From positions 868,001-932,000 of the forward strand of contig NZ_JAMQON010000001.1 of NCBI RefSeq assembly GCF_031624395.1: a stretch of DNA of 64,000 bases, in the 5' to 3' direction. Of the stretch, positions 20,625 through 29,686 are shown piece by piece. Position 1 is the first letter of the stretch; each line of letters begins with the position of its first letter. Source of the DNA: Halomicroarcula saliterrae. GTDB taxonomy: Archaea; Halobacteriota; Halobacteria; Halobacteriales; Haloarculaceae. The notes under the pieces were generated by a model, which was given only the letters and a program-made list of their open reading frames with translations, had not been told where the DNA came from and ran no database searches. A program made the translations under genes and the position numbers.

Positions 20625-20706
20625 GGCTCGAAACGAATGGCCACCCTGCGGTTAGGGTAGCCCTTTCGAGCCGAGGACCAGGGTCAAATCCCTGACCGAG
20701 CATTTT
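20625..20706 (+). ncRNA. Candidate structured RNA with T-rich end
   Basis: A 9-bp stem GGCTCGAAA/TTTCGAGCC encloses ACCCT-GCGGTT-AGGGT. A second hairpin CAGGG-TCAAATC-CCTG follows, and the element ends in TTTT. The second hairpin resembles a tRNA T arm that is one base short, so a degenerate tRNA 3' half or integration-site scar is an alternative to a guide RNA. It is the last accessory feature before core genes resume. Confidence 0.45.
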
Positions 20707-20819
20707 GCTGCGACCAATACGTGAGCAGCGACCGGTATTCTTTCGCCGACCGCTCGCGGAAATATGGGAATCGCTGCCACAGCGGTAGCTATTTTCGGGG
20801 GCCGTGAGTCCGACGACAT

Positions 20820-22001
20820 ATGCAAGCAGTCGTACTCGCTGCCGGTGAAGGCACACGGATGCGCCCACTGACCGAGAACACGCCGAAACCGATGCTCCCC
20901 GTGGCTGACCGCCCGCTGGTCGCTCACACCGCGGACACGGCCATCGAGGCGGGGGCCGAGGAACTCATCTTCGTCGTCGGCTACGAAGCCGACGCCGTCC
21001 GGAAGTACTTCGGCGAGCGCTACCGCGGCGTCCCGGTGGAGTTCGCCGTACAGGAGGAACAGCTCGGGACGGCCGACGCCGTCAACGCCGCCAGCGAGTA
21101 CCTCGACGGGCCCTTCGCCGTGTTGAACGGCGACAATCTCTACGACGAGGCGAGCCTCGCGGCGCTGTTCGACGCCGCGCCCGCTATCGCGGCCTACCGG
21201 GTGCCCGACCCGTCGAACTACGGGGTCCTCTCGACTGACGGCGACCGGGTCACCGCTATCGTCGAGAAGCCCGAGGAGCCGCCGACCGAACTCGCGAACG
21301 CCGGCGCGTACGTCTTCCCCGCGGAGGCCCGCGAGTGGCTCGACGTGGAGCTGAGCGAGCGGGGCGAACGGGAAATAACCGACGTTCTCACCCGGGTCAT
21401 CGAGGAGCACTCGGTGACGGCCGTCGAGGTGGACCGCTGGCTCGACGTGGGACGGCCCTGGGAGCTACTGGCGGCCAACGAGTGGAAACTCGCCGAGGTC
21501 GACCGCCGTATCGACGGCGAGGTCCGGGGCGACGCGGACCTGCGGGGCGACGTGGTGGTCGAGGAGGGAGCGGTCGTCGAACCCGGCGTCGTCATCGAGG
21601 GGCCGGCGCTGGTCCGCGCCGGGGCGACCGTCGGTCCGAACGCCTACGTCCGGGGCGCGACGATGCTCGGCGAGGACACCCACGTCGGCCACGGCGTCGA
21701 GGTGAAAAACAGCGTCGTGATGGCCGACTCGAACGTGCCACACGTCTCCTACGTCGGCGACAGCGTGCTGGGAACCGACGTGAACCTGGGCGCGAGCACG
21801 CAGGTGGCGAACCTGCGCCACGACGGCGAACCGGTGACGATAACGGTCAAAGGCGACCGCGTCTCGACGGGCCGCCGGAAGTTCGGGGTCGTCGCGGGCG
21901 ACGGCGTCCGGACGGCTATCAACACCAGTCTCAACGCCGGCGTAGTGCTCTCGGCGGGCGCGACCACGACACCCGGTGAGACGGTCATACGGGACAGGTA
22001 G
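20820..22001 (+). CDS. glmU: Bifunctional sugar-1-phosphate nucleotidylyltransferase / acetyltransferase (GlmU-like)
   Basis: 393 residues. The N-terminal nucleotidyltransferase domain opens with LAAGEGTRMRPLTENTPKPM, which carries the G-x-G-T-R-M and PKP nucleotide and sugar-phosphate motifs; LNGDNLYD provides the metal aspartate. From about 235 the C-terminal left-handed beta-helix shows hexapeptide repeats (VVEEGAVVEPGVVIEG) and a typical acetyltransferase end. Archaeal enzymes of this type make UDP-GlcNAc or dTDP-sugars from glucosamine- or glucose-1-phosphate for glycoproteins. The start codon follows a TATA-like CTATTTTC by about 30 bases, fitting a leaderless transcript. Confidence 0.85.
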   Translation: MQAVVLAAGEGTRMRPLTENTPKPMLPVADRPLVAHTADTAIEAGAEELIFVVGYEADAVRKYFGERYRGVPVEFAVQEEQLGTADAVNAASEYLDGPFAVLNGDNLYDEASLAALFDAAPAIAAYRVPDPSNYGVLSTDGDRVTAIVEKPEEPPTELANAGAYVFPAEAREWLDVELSERGEREITDVLTRVIEEHSVTAVEVDRWLDVGRPWELLAANEWKLAEVDRRIDGEVRGDADLRGDVVVEEGAVVEPGVVIEGPALVRAGATVGPNAYVRGATMLGEDTHVGHGVEVKNSVVMADSNVPHVSYVGDSVLGTDVNLGASTQVANLRHDGEPVTITVKGDRVSTGRRKFGVVAGDGVRTAINTSLNAGVVLSAGATTTPGETVIRDR

Positions 22002-22137
22002 CGAGGGCCCGAACGGCGTCGGGAACCTCGGTACTGCCGAACGGGGACAGACGCGAGCGCCGAAGAAGTCGCGAGGTTGACGGGTTCTCGGGACGAGTAT
22101 GTGAGATTAAGTATGGTGACGACGACGCTCCGGTAAG

Positions 22138-22323
22138 ATGGTCGACCCAACATCGGATCACCACGAGGATATCGACGAGGCGGACGCCCCGAACTGCGCT
22201 GTATGTGACGCCGCAATCGCTAACGAGGTGACACACCGCGTCATCACGTGGGTCGAGGACAACAGCGTCCAGACGGCGCATTTCTGCGACGACGACTGTC
22301 GGGCGGAGTGGGACGGCGAGTAA
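22138..22323 (+). CDS. Small zinc-binding protein (DUF7576-like)
   Basis: 61 residues. Two cysteine pairs, CAVC near 20 and CDDDC near 50, make a treble-clef or TRASH-like zinc site; the C-terminus is acidic. Such proteins of about 60 residues are common in haloarchaea and of unknown role; nucleic acid or protein contact is likely. Monocistronic. Confidence 0.7.
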   Translation: MVDPTSDHHEDIDEADAPNCAVCDAAIANEVTHRVITWVEDNSVQTAHFCDDDCRAEWDGE

Positions 22324-22351
22324 CGCTCTTTCTCTACTCTCTCGATGGGTT

Positions 22352-22864
22352 TCACTCCACCTCGTCGTAGGTCTGCTCTATCGACTGCTGACCGCCGATG
22401 CGGTCCGACACAGTTCTCGTAAGCAGGTCGAACACAGTGACCACCGGGTACAGGAGGAGTTCGACGTACCGGAGTGGCCTGACGACGGTGAGCGCGAACG
22501 ACTGAGCGTGTCCCAGCCCGTAGGATTTCGGTAGTATCTCGCCGGCGACGAGGATGACGGTGCTGGCGACGACCGTCGTGGCGACTACGGCCAGCCCGGG
22601 TTCGAGTCGGTCGACGAGCAGGGCGGTCAACAGGCTCGACAGCGTGATGTTGACGACGTTGTTCCCCACGAGCAGCGTGACCAGCAGTCGGTGTGGGTCT
22701 TCGAGCACGTCCGCCACGGCCGCTGCCCGTGCGTCCGTCGGGGCCGCCTGGGCGACCCACTCCCGCGAGAGCGAGAACAGGGCCGTCTCGCTGCTGGAGA
22801 AGAAGGCGCTGCAAGCGAGTAGGAGGACGATAGCGACGAGCGTGGGCGCGAGCGGGACAGCCAT
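22352..22864 (-). CDS. DUF21-domain membrane protein (CNNM/CorC-like transporter core)
   Basis: 170 residues. Three to four hydrophobic helices and the DUF21 signature SSSETALFSLSR near 23-34, plus GEILPKSYG near 108-116. The family are Mg2+/Co2+ transport or efflux proteins normally followed by CBS and CorC_HlyC domains. This one ends after the membrane domain, so it is a short form. A tRNA-Glu lies upstream on the same strand. Confidence 0.8.
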   Translation of the reverse strand: MAVPLAPTLVAIVLLLACSAFFSSSETALFSLSREWVAQAAPTDARAAAVADVLEDPHRLLVTLLVGNNVVNITLSSLLTALLVDRLEPGLAVVATTVVASTVILVAGEILPKSYGLGHAQSFALTVVRPLRYVELLLYPVVTVFDLLTRTVSDRIGGQQSIEQTYDEVE

Positions 22865-22929
22865 ACCGTTCGGTCGTCCCCGTCCCTCAAAGAACCGCCG
22901 CCATCGCTCGGCACGTCGAACAGAGGAAT

Positions 22930-23003
22930 GCTCCGGCAGGGATTTGAACCCTGGTCATCACCGTGAGAGGGTGATATGATTGGCCGGACTACACCACCGG
23001 AGC
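22930..23003 (-). tRNA. tRNA-Glu (anticodon CTC), native copy
   Basis: 74 nt. Acceptor GCTCCGG/CCGGAGC, D arm with TCCGGCC, anticodon stem TCACC/GGTGA with loop CTCTCAC, T arm CAGGG-TTCAAAT-CCCTG. It has the standard haloarchaeal tRNA-Glu layout, unlike the array copy at 18265. Confidence 0.95.
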
Positions 23004-23070
23004 GTACATTCTGTCGAAGGACAGAGGTACGTATAATCATTGCGCTTCGGGAGTGCCCTGTGTGGGTTTC

Positions 23071-24180
23071 TCACTCCTCGTCGAAGGGAGAGCCGGCCGC
23101 GTCGGGCTCTTCACCGGCGAGGCTGATGATGTTCTCACGGCCCACGCGGAGCTTGCTGATATCCCCTTCCTCTTCCATATCCGAGAGGAGCATACTGACT
23201 TTCGATTTCGACCACTCGGTGGTCTCGACGATGTCGACCTGCTTCATCCGGCCGCCGTTGTCTTCGAGCAGTTTGATGACGCGGTCGTCGTCGTTGAGGA
23301 GCTCGTCGTCCGTGACGGCGGTGTCGGACGCTGGCTCGGGGGCCGACTCCGTCGCGGCCCCGCCGTCGTCGTCGGAACCGAGGACGGCTGTCGCGGCCCC
23401 CGACCGCCAGGCTGCGGCGGCGACAACTCCGAGCGCGATGACTGCGAGCGCGAGCGCCAGCTGCCACATGCTCTCACCCGGTGTGGCCCCTGCCGCGGAG
23501 ACGTTGGGCGTCGCCGTGGCCCCTGTCGCCGGCGGCGGCCCGAGTTCGACGTACGGTCTGCTGTCGGTGAACGTGCGTTCCCCGGCGTAAGTTATCGTCC
23601 CGCTCTGACGGAGCGACTGCGGGTCGCTCTGTGAGGCCGGTGACGGCTCGGCGGCGGTAAACGCCAGCGACGTGTCGTGCTCGAACACCAACGTCTGGCC
23701 GGTCCCGATGTAGAACCCGCCCTCGAACACGTCGCTGACGACGACGCGGTCCGCGTACACTCGCGAGAAGTTCGTCCACAGGAACGACATCCGAACCGTC
23801 CCCCGGTCCTGGACGGGCTCGATTCCCGCCGACCGCCGGAAGTTCCGGGCGTCCATCTGCCGGTCCGTCTTGTTTGTCCCCGTCCGTGTGAGCGTCTCGG
23901 CGTCGTCGACGAAGTTCCGGTACAGCTCCGTCTCGTTTTCCTCGAACGCCTCGGCGTAGCTCCGGAACTGCGCGGTCTCGTTGTCGGTCTCCAGGGGCTG
24001 GTGGTGCGCTATCGTCCACGTCGCCGACCCGTTCTCGTACAGGGCGATTCGGAACGTCGTCGTGTCGAACCTGTCCGGCGTCTGTAGTCGGTTCTCGCTC
24101 GACGCCGCTACAGCGGGCGAAACGGCGAGGCTGCCCACCAGCAGGACAGCGGCGAGTGTGACGACAACCGCGCGGGACAT
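23071..24180 (-). CDS. Secreted/membrane protein with cytoplasmic winged-helix domain
   Basis: 369 residues. Signal peptide (about 1-26), an extracellular beta-rich domain with several N-x-S/T sites, and one transmembrane segment near 237-260. A cytoplasmic C-terminal winged helix (about 300-350; LLEDNGGRMKQVDIVETTEWSKSKV split by turns) matches the DUF7343 group. This layout is typical of haloarchaeal membrane-tethered regulators. Ligand and target are unknown. Confidence 0.75.
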   Translation of the reverse strand: MSRAVVVTLAAVLLVGSLAVSPAVAASSENRLQTPDRFDTTTFRIALYENGSATWTIAHHQPLETDNETAQFRSYAEAFEENETELYRNFVDDAETLTRTGTNKTDRQMDARNFRRSAGIEPVQDRGTVRMSFLWTNFSRVYADRVVVSDVFEGGFYIGTGQTLVFEHDTSLAFTAAEPSPASQSDPQSLRQSGTITYAGERTFTDSRPYVELGPPPATGATATPNVSAAGATPGESMWQLALALAVIALGVVAAAAWRSGAATAVLGSDDDGGAATESAPEPASDTAVTDDELLNDDDRVIKLLEDNGGRMKQVDIVETTEWSKSKVSMLLSDMEEEGDISKLRVGRENIISLAGEEPDAAGSPFDEE

Positions 24181-24229
24181 CTATCTCGTAAGACCCGAGG
24201 ACAGCATAAAAGCGCTGTGAATGGACCCC

Positions 24230-27200
24230 CTACTCACCGTCTGTCCGGACGGCGTCTGCCAGTTTTTCCACCGGGTGTGGGACCGGGCCGTCGGTGGGGC
24301 CGTCGCCGAGTTGCGTCCGGCAGGAGGCCCCGGGAGCGACCACTCGGTCGCCGTCGCTCGCCCGGACCTGGCCAAAGAGGATGTCGGCGATGGACTGGCT
24401 CATAGAGTAATGTTCGGCTTCGTAGCCGAAGGACCCGGCCATGCCACAGCAGCCCGAGTCGAGCGGGTCGACGGCGTAGCCCGCCCGGCGGAGAACACCG
24501 ACCGCGTGGTGGTCCTTCTTTATTGCCTTCTGGTGGCAGTGGCCGTGGTAGGTCAGCGACTCGTCGGGTGCGGCCCAGCGTATTTCGGCGTCGAGCGCGA
24601 AGCGGTCGAGATACTCACAGAGGCCGAAGGCGCCGGCCGCGAGCCCGGTCGCGCCGTCGTGGTCGTGGCCCAGCAGGTCCAGATAGTCGGACTGGAACAT
24701 CACCGCGTCGGAGGGTTCGACGACGACCACGTCCCACCCATCGGCGACCCGGGGGGCGAGCGCGTCGACGTTCGCCGCGGCCCGGTCGCCGGCCACGTCG
24801 AGGAACCCCTTCGAGTGGGCGGCCCGACCCGAGGGCCCCGCGTCGTCGGGGACCTGCACGTGGACCCCGGCGGCTTCGAGCACCTCGACGGCAGCGCGCA
24901 GGACCTCTGGGTGGCTGTAGTTGTTGTAGGTGTCCGGGAACAGCAGCGCGCGGCGCGTCGCCTCGGCCTCGGGGACCGCGGGGCCGCGGTCGGCCCACCA
25001 CGCCTCGAAGGATTCGCGCTCGAAGGTCGGGAGGTCCCGTTCGCGGGCGATACCCAGCAGCTTCTCGCCGAGATAGCCGCTGCCGGGCACCGCCCCGACC
25101 CAGTTCGATACCGGCGCGAACGCGGAGCCGAGCCGCGAGAGCGCCTCCACGTTGGCGAAGAGCCGGTCTCGGCGGCTGGCCCCGTGCTCCTCGTGGTGGG
25201 CGTGTTCGACCTCGGCTTTGAGCTTCGCCATGTCCACCTCGCTCGGGCAGTCCCGCGCACACCCCTTACAGCCGATACAGAGGTCCATCACCTCCGAGAC
25301 GAACTCGCCGTCGGTCGGGTCGTCCGGCAGGTCGCCGCTCATCGCCTGCCGGAGCATGTTCGCCCGGCCCCGCGTCGAGGTGCTCTCCTCGTCGGCCGCG
25401 CGGTAGGTCGGACACATCACGCTCCCCGTCGTCTCCTGTGGGCCGCGACAGCCGCCACAGCCGTGACAGAGCTCGACCATCCCCTGCATGCCGTTCTCCT
25501 CGGGCCAGGACAGCTGCGGGTCGAACCCCATCTCGAACTCGTAGTCGGGGTCGAAGCGGAGCTGTTCGGTCATATCGACCGTTCCGGCCCGCGGCGGCGC
25601 GTCGCCGGCCTCGACGGCCGCCTCGTCGACGCCGACCACCTGGCCGGGGTTCAACAGCCAGTCGGGGTCGAACGTCGCCTTGAGCTCCTGGAACAGCGCC
25701 CACACGTCGTCGCCGTACAGCTTGTGGTTCCACTGGGTCCGGGCGCGACCGTCGCCGTGTTCGCCGGAGACGCTGCCGCCGTATTCGCGGACGAGGTCGG
25801 TCGCGCCGTCGGCGATGGCTTCCATTCGCTCGACCCCCTCGACGGTCTTCGTATCGACCAGCGGGCGGATGTGGAGACAGCCCGGTCCGGCGTGGGCGTA
25901 GAAGGAGGCGAACGTCCCCTGCTCCGCCAGCAGCTCCCGGAAGTCGGCGACGTACTCGGGGAGATTCTCCGGCGGGATGGCGGTGTCCTCGATGAAACTG
26001 ATGTGCTTGGCGTCGCTGGTCCGGCCCAGCAGAATCGGCAGGCCGGACTTGCGGAGCTTCCAGAACCGCTCTCGCTCGGCGTCGCTGTGTGCCTCCCGAC
26101 CCAGAAACGCGTGTGTCTGTGCCTCGGTCCGCGCGGTCGCGTCGTCGCTCGGCGCGACCGCCGTGTCCACGTCGCCGATGCGGTCGGCGAGCAGGTCCGC
26201 GACCCGCTGTTTCCCGGCGTCGTCGCTGTCGGCGTAGAACTCCACGAGCAGTATCGCGCCCGTCCCCTCGGGCACGATGTCGGCGACGAGGTCGCCGAAC
26301 TCCTCGGTCTCCGCGGCGAGGTCGAGCAACACGTCGTCGAGTACCTCGACCGCGGCGGGGTCGTGGCGCAGTATCGGCTCCACGTCCCGCATCGCGGTCA
26401 CGAGGTCGTCGTAGGTCAGCAGGGCGAGCGCCTCCGTCTCGGGGACCGGTTCGAGCGAGACGGTCGCCTCGGTAACGACCGCGAGCGTCCCCTCGCTGCC
26501 GGCCAGCAGCCGCGCGAGATTCACCGTCCCCGCCTCGCCGTACTCGCCGCGGGCCTCGGCCAGCAGCCGGTCGAGGTTGTAGCCCGAGACGTTGCGCTTG
26601 AGGCGGGGATAGGCCGCGTCGATAGCTCCGCTGCCGTCCTCGACCAGCCGGACCAGGGCGTCGTAGATGCGGGCTTCGAGGTCGCCGTCGGGGTCGCCGG
26701 CCGCTCGGAGCTGTGCCAGCGAGCTCTCGCCGAAGGTCGTCACGGTCCCGTCGGCAAGCACCACCTCGCAGGACTCGACGTAGTGGTCGGTCTTGCCGTA
26801 CTGCAGCGAGTGCGCCCCGGTGGAGTTGTTGCCGATGGCGCCGCCCAGGGCCGACTTGTCGCCCCACGCCGGGTCCGGCGCGAACTTCAGTCCCTCGCTC
26901 GAAAGCGCCGCGTTCAGGTCGCCAAGCGTCGTCCCGACCTGCGCCGTCGCCCGGTGGTCCTCGGCGTCGACTGACAGGATTTCGTCCATGTGGCGCGTGA
27001 AATCCAGCACCACGGCCCTGTTGACGGACTGGCCCGCGAGGCTCGTCCCGCCGCCGCGGGGCAGGACGGGGATCTCCCGCTCGGCGCAGTAGGAGACCAC
27101 GGCGGCCACGTCGGCCGTCGATTCAGGGAAGACGACGCCGACGGGTGTCACCTCGTACGCGCTCGCGTCCGTGGCGTAGAGCTGTCGGGAGTAGTCGTCG

Positions 27201-27337
27201 AACCGAACGTCGCCAGCGACGCGCTCGGTGAGCTCGGCGACCATCGCCGGCCGGGCGACGTCCGCGCCCTGATAATCGTAGTCCGCCCGCGCGTCGCCCG
27301 CCGGGTCGTCACTCGGTTCCTGCTCGGTAGCGCCCAT
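24230..27337 (-). CDS. FAD/Fe-S D-2-hydroxyacid (D-lactate/glycolate-type) dehydrogenase
   Basis: 1035 residues. An N-terminal FAD_binding_4 domain (LPRGGGTSLAGQ near 90-105) is followed by the FAD-oxidase C domain with GEHGDGR. A ferredoxin-like part has CHGCGGC and CIGCKGCARDCP clusters (about 630-725). At the end is a CCG domain (YHGHCHQKA, SGCCGMAGSFGYE). The full FAD-FeS-CCG fusion oxidises a D-2-hydroxyacid and passes electrons to the respiratory chain. Single gene; the ATG lies inside an acidic leader typical of haloarchaea. A long reading frame on the opposite strand is a GC-bias shadow. Confidence 0.9.
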   Translation of the reverse strand: MGATEQEPSDDPAGDARADYDYQGADVARPAMVAELTERVAGDVRFDDYSRQLYATDASAYEVTPVGVVFPESTADVAAVVSYCAEREIPVLPRGGGTSLAGQSVNRAVVLDFTRHMDEILSVDAEDHRATAQVGTTLGDLNAALSSEGLKFAPDPAWGDKSALGGAIGNNSTGAHSLQYGKTDHYVESCEVVLADGTVTTFGESSLAQLRAAGDPDGDLEARIYDALVRLVEDGSGAIDAAYPRLKRNVSGYNLDRLLAEARGEYGEAGTVNLARLLAGSEGTLAVVTEATVSLEPVPETEALALLTYDDLVTAMRDVEPILRHDPAAVEVLDDVLLDLAAETEEFGDLVADIVPEGTGAILLVEFYADSDDAGKQRVADLLADRIGDVDTAVAPSDDATARTEAQTHAFLGREAHSDAERERFWKLRKSGLPILLGRTSDAKHISFIEDTAIPPENLPEYVADFRELLAEQGTFASFYAHAGPGCLHIRPLVDTKTVEGVERMEAIADGATDLVREYGGSVSGEHGDGRARTQWNHKLYGDDVWALFQELKATFDPDWLLNPGQVVGVDEAAVEAGDAPPRAGTVDMTEQLRFDPDYEFEMGFDPQLSWPEENGMQGMVELCHGCGGCRGPQETTGSVMCPTYRAADEESTSTRGRANMLRQAMSGDLPDDPTDGEFVSEVMDLCIGCKGCARDCPSEVDMAKLKAEVEHAHHEEHGASRRDRLFANVEALSRLGSAFAPVSNWVGAVPGSGYLGEKLLGIARERDLPTFERESFEAWWADRGPAVPEAEATRRALLFPDTYNNYSHPEVLRAAVEVLEAAGVHVQVPDDAGPSGRAAHSKGFLDVAGDRAAANVDALAPRVADGWDVVVVEPSDAVMFQSDYLDLLGHDHDGATGLAAGAFGLCEYLDRFALDAEIRWAAPDESLTYHGHCHQKAIKKDHHAVGVLRRAGYAVDPLDSGCCGMAGSFGYEAEHYSMSQSIADILFGQVRASDGDRVVAPGASCRTQLGDGPTDGPVPHPVEKLADAVRTDGE

Positions 27338-27466
27338 GTATCGTGGTCTGGTCCGGCGAACCGTTAAGTTGGCGCACCCCTGCCAGTTCCGGCTACCGGA
27401 CCGAGAGCACCTGGCCGTCTACGTCTCTCGGTGCTACGACAGCTCCCCCGATAGATCTCGGAGACC

Positions 27467-28210
27467 CTAGGGCGCGAGCCGGTTCTTTCGGTTCTTCATC
27501 TCGCGCTCGTAGTAGTCGAAGGTGATGGGACACCAGTCGGCGGCGATGTCGAGCAGGTCCTCGGTCAGCCCGCGGATCTCCCACTGGGCGTCGGCGGCGG
27601 CGCGCATGTCGGCGACGTGCATCAGCATCCGTGCGTTCATCGACATCACCATGTTGACCTTCGTCCCGATGGGGAGGACAAAGCGGGCGTCCTCGGGTGG
27701 CATCCCGAGGTCGAGCAGGTCCTGATAGGACTCGACGGCGTCCTCGATGCTGTCTCTGAAAATCTCGGCCCGTTCCTCGACGGTCGACTCGTCGACGGCC
27801 CCGCTCTGCTGATTGCGGCCCACCCAGTCCGGGTCGGTGGCCGACGGCGGAATGACGACCATCTCGCCCTCGCGGACGTCGGCCGGGTCCACGTCGTCGA
27901 AGGCGACGTACCGCATCGACTGCACGTCGAAGGAGACGTGGCGGTGGCGGGTAATCTGGGCCATACACGACCTGGAGACGCCCTCCACGGCGAACGTTAT
28001 CTGCGGGTGTTCGAACGGGCCGTAGTGGCCGTGGTCCAGCAGGTGGCCGATGAGCGTCTCCTGTTTCTCCGCCAGCGTGTCGCCCTCGACGGTCTCCATG
28101 GTCGCGTCGAGCGACTGCCCACCGACGAACGCCGCGCTGTAGTCGTTCCGGGCCGCCTTGCAGACGAGCTCCTCCGGGTTCTCGGTCGCTTCCAGCAGCG
28201 TGACTTCCAT
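27467..28210 (-). CDS. thyX: FAD-dependent thymidylate synthase
   Basis: 247 residues. The ThyX signature RHRHVSFDVQSMRY (family R-H-R-x-x-S-x(4)-S-x-R) lies at about 88-101, preceded by EHPQITFAVEGVSR. It makes dTMP from dUMP using methylene-tetrahydrofolate, NAD(P)H and FAD. Length is within the family range of 210-270. Confidence 0.95.
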   Translation of the reverse strand: MEVTLLEATENPEELVCKAARNDYSAAFVGGQSLDATMETVEGDTLAEKQETLIGHLLDHGHYGPFEHPQITFAVEGVSRSCMAQITRHRHVSFDVQSMRYVAFDDVDPADVREGEMVVIPPSATDPDWVGRNQQSGAVDESTVEERAEIFRDSIEDAVESYQDLLDLGMPPEDARFVLPIGTKVNMVMSMNARMLMHVADMRAAADAQWEIRGLTEDLLDIAADWCPITFDYYEREMKNRKNRLAP

Positions 28211-28262
28211 ACCGGGTGGGAACGCCCGAGAGGCAAAAATACTCCCCTCCGGCGGCGACGGG

Positions 28263-28922
28263 TCAGATTCGCTTCCAGTCGGTGGGTTCCGTGGCCAGTC
28301 CGAGGACGCGGGCCTCGCGGCCGCCGCCCTCGGCGTCCCGGATATCGATGAGCCCGTCGAACGCCTGTTTGATGACCTGAATGGTCTGCTGGTCGTGTGC
28401 GCTCGAATCGATGGTGAACACGCCGACGTAGCCGGCCGCGTCCAGCCGCGACGAGAGCACGTGACAGAACTTGAAGACGGTCTTCTTGTCCGTGTAGGTC
28501 AGCATCGTCGACAGCGAGATGAGCGCCAGCCGCCCGCGTTCGAGCCCGGAGTTGTGCAGCGATTCGAGCGCTTTGGTGATGCCGATACCGATGCCGGTGA
28601 GGTCCCCCGGCGAGGAGACCTGATGGACGGAGACGCCCTCGATGAGTTCCGGGTCGGCGCCGCCCTCGCCGCGGCAGTCGACGACGCCGAGCTGTGACCC
28701 TTTCAGCTCCGGTACCCGGTCGCGGAACTCCTCGACCACGTCCGACGCCTTGTCGCTCGTGGTCACGACGACGGCGCCGTCGCCGCTGGCCGCGCCGTCG
28801 GCCAGGATATCGTAGGCCAGTTGCTGTTTCCCGGTCATCGCCGGGCCGGAGACGAGGATACTGGACCCGGGTCGGACCTCGGCCAGTGCGTCGAAATCGA
28901 CAACTGATGACAGGTCGTACAT
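28263..28922 (-). CDS. RecA/KaiC-superfamily HTR-like ATPase
   Basis: 219 residues from ATG 28922 (MYDLSSVVD), the usual start of this haloarchaeal family, with a G-rich ribosome site upstream. An ATG ten codons earlier would overlap the preceding response-regulator gene. P-loop SGPAMTGKQQ deviates at the last positions. TLTYTDKK-type signalling segments follow. It starts 13 bases after the HalX response regulator, so the two form an operon. Probable role: signal-responsive ATPase partner; no enzymatic target known. Confidence 0.8.
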   Translation of the reverse strand: MYDLSSVVDFDALAEVRPGSSILVSGPAMTGKQQLAYDILADGAASGDGAVVVTTSDKASDVVEEFRDRVPELKGSQLGVVDCRGEGGADPELIEGVSVHQVSSPGDLTGIGIGITKALESLHNSGLERGRLALISLSTMLTYTDKKTVFKFCHVLSSRLDAAGYVGVFTIDSSAHDQQTIQVIKQAFDGLIDIRDAEGGGREARVLGLATEPTDWKRI

Positions 28923-28935
28923 TTGTTTACCCCCC

Positions 28936-29520
28936 TTATTCGTCTTCGCCATTGCTCAGCCCACGCAATGTGGCGATGAAGTCATCGTCGTCTTCGATAC
29001 CCCCGAGCGTGTCGTCGAGCCCCTCGCGCATCTCCGCGATCTCCGCCGTCAGTGCCGCGTACTGCTCGCTCTCTGCCAGCTCCGCGCTGGATTTCGTCGC
29101 CTCCAGCGTCGCCTGTTTCTCCACGAGCGAGTAGTACTCCTGTAACAGCGAGTCGTACTCGGACCGTTCGAGCAGATTGGTCACCGTATCGTGTAGCTGC
29201 TCGCTTCGAATCGGCTTCGAGAGGTAGGCGTCAAAACCCATCTCGAGGATGTCGAAATCGGGTTCGACCGCGGTGACCATCGCCACTCGACAGCCAAGGT
29301 CCCGCTCACGGATCTGACGCAGGACCTCGTCGCCGGAGAGCCCCGGCATCATCCGGTCCAGCAGGACCACGTCGACGGTCTCGTCGAGTAGTTCGAGACC
29401 TTCGTCACCGTTTTTCCCCATGCGGACCTCGTAATCGCCGTCCAGCCACAGTTGGTACGTCTCCGCGACGTCCGGTTCGTCCTCCACGATAAGTACGACA
29501 GGTGGGTCCGGCTCTGACAT
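28936..29520 (-). CDS. HalX-type response regulator
   Basis: 194 residues from ATG 29520; an ATG six codons upstream is the alternative. The receiver domain (about 8-120) has acidic VEDEPD, the phospho-acceptor in VDVVLLDRMMPG, and the KP pair in YLSKPI. The C-terminal HalX helical domain (about 125-190) is specific to haloarchaea. No DNA-binding domain is seen; signalling is probably through protein contacts with the downstream ATPase. Confidence 0.88.
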   Translation of the reverse strand: MSEPDPPVVLIVEDEPDVAETYQLWLDGDYEVRMGKNGDEGLELLDETVDVVLLDRMMPGLSGDEVLRQIRERDLGCRVAMVTAVEPDFDILEMGFDAYLSKPIRSEQLHDTVTNLLERSEYDSLLQEYYSLVEKQATLEATKSSAELAESEQYAALTAEIAEMREGLDDTLGGIEDDDDFIATLRGLSNGEDE

Positions 29521-29686
29521 GCTATTCCTTGCTATCACAATTTCTGTATCCTCCTACATAGCCCTGTGGGTGTTCCGCCACAGAGCGTCGGTACAGCTGA
29601 CATATCCGCCGTAGACGCGGGGTTTGCCGACCGCTCGGTCGAGCCCGGAGCGACACCGACATGACCGGGCCGACCGAACGGCCGGT

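Noticed and set aside
20625-20706. Intact plus-strand tRNA
   Set aside because: The T-arm-like hairpin is one base short, no anticodon arm fits, and the acceptor cannot pair; kept only as a structured RNA candidate.
24221-26974. 917-codon open frame on the plus strand
   Set aside because: It is antisense to the well-supported FAD/Fe-S dehydrogenase. High GC at third positions creates long opposite-strand frames; no domain is recognisable.
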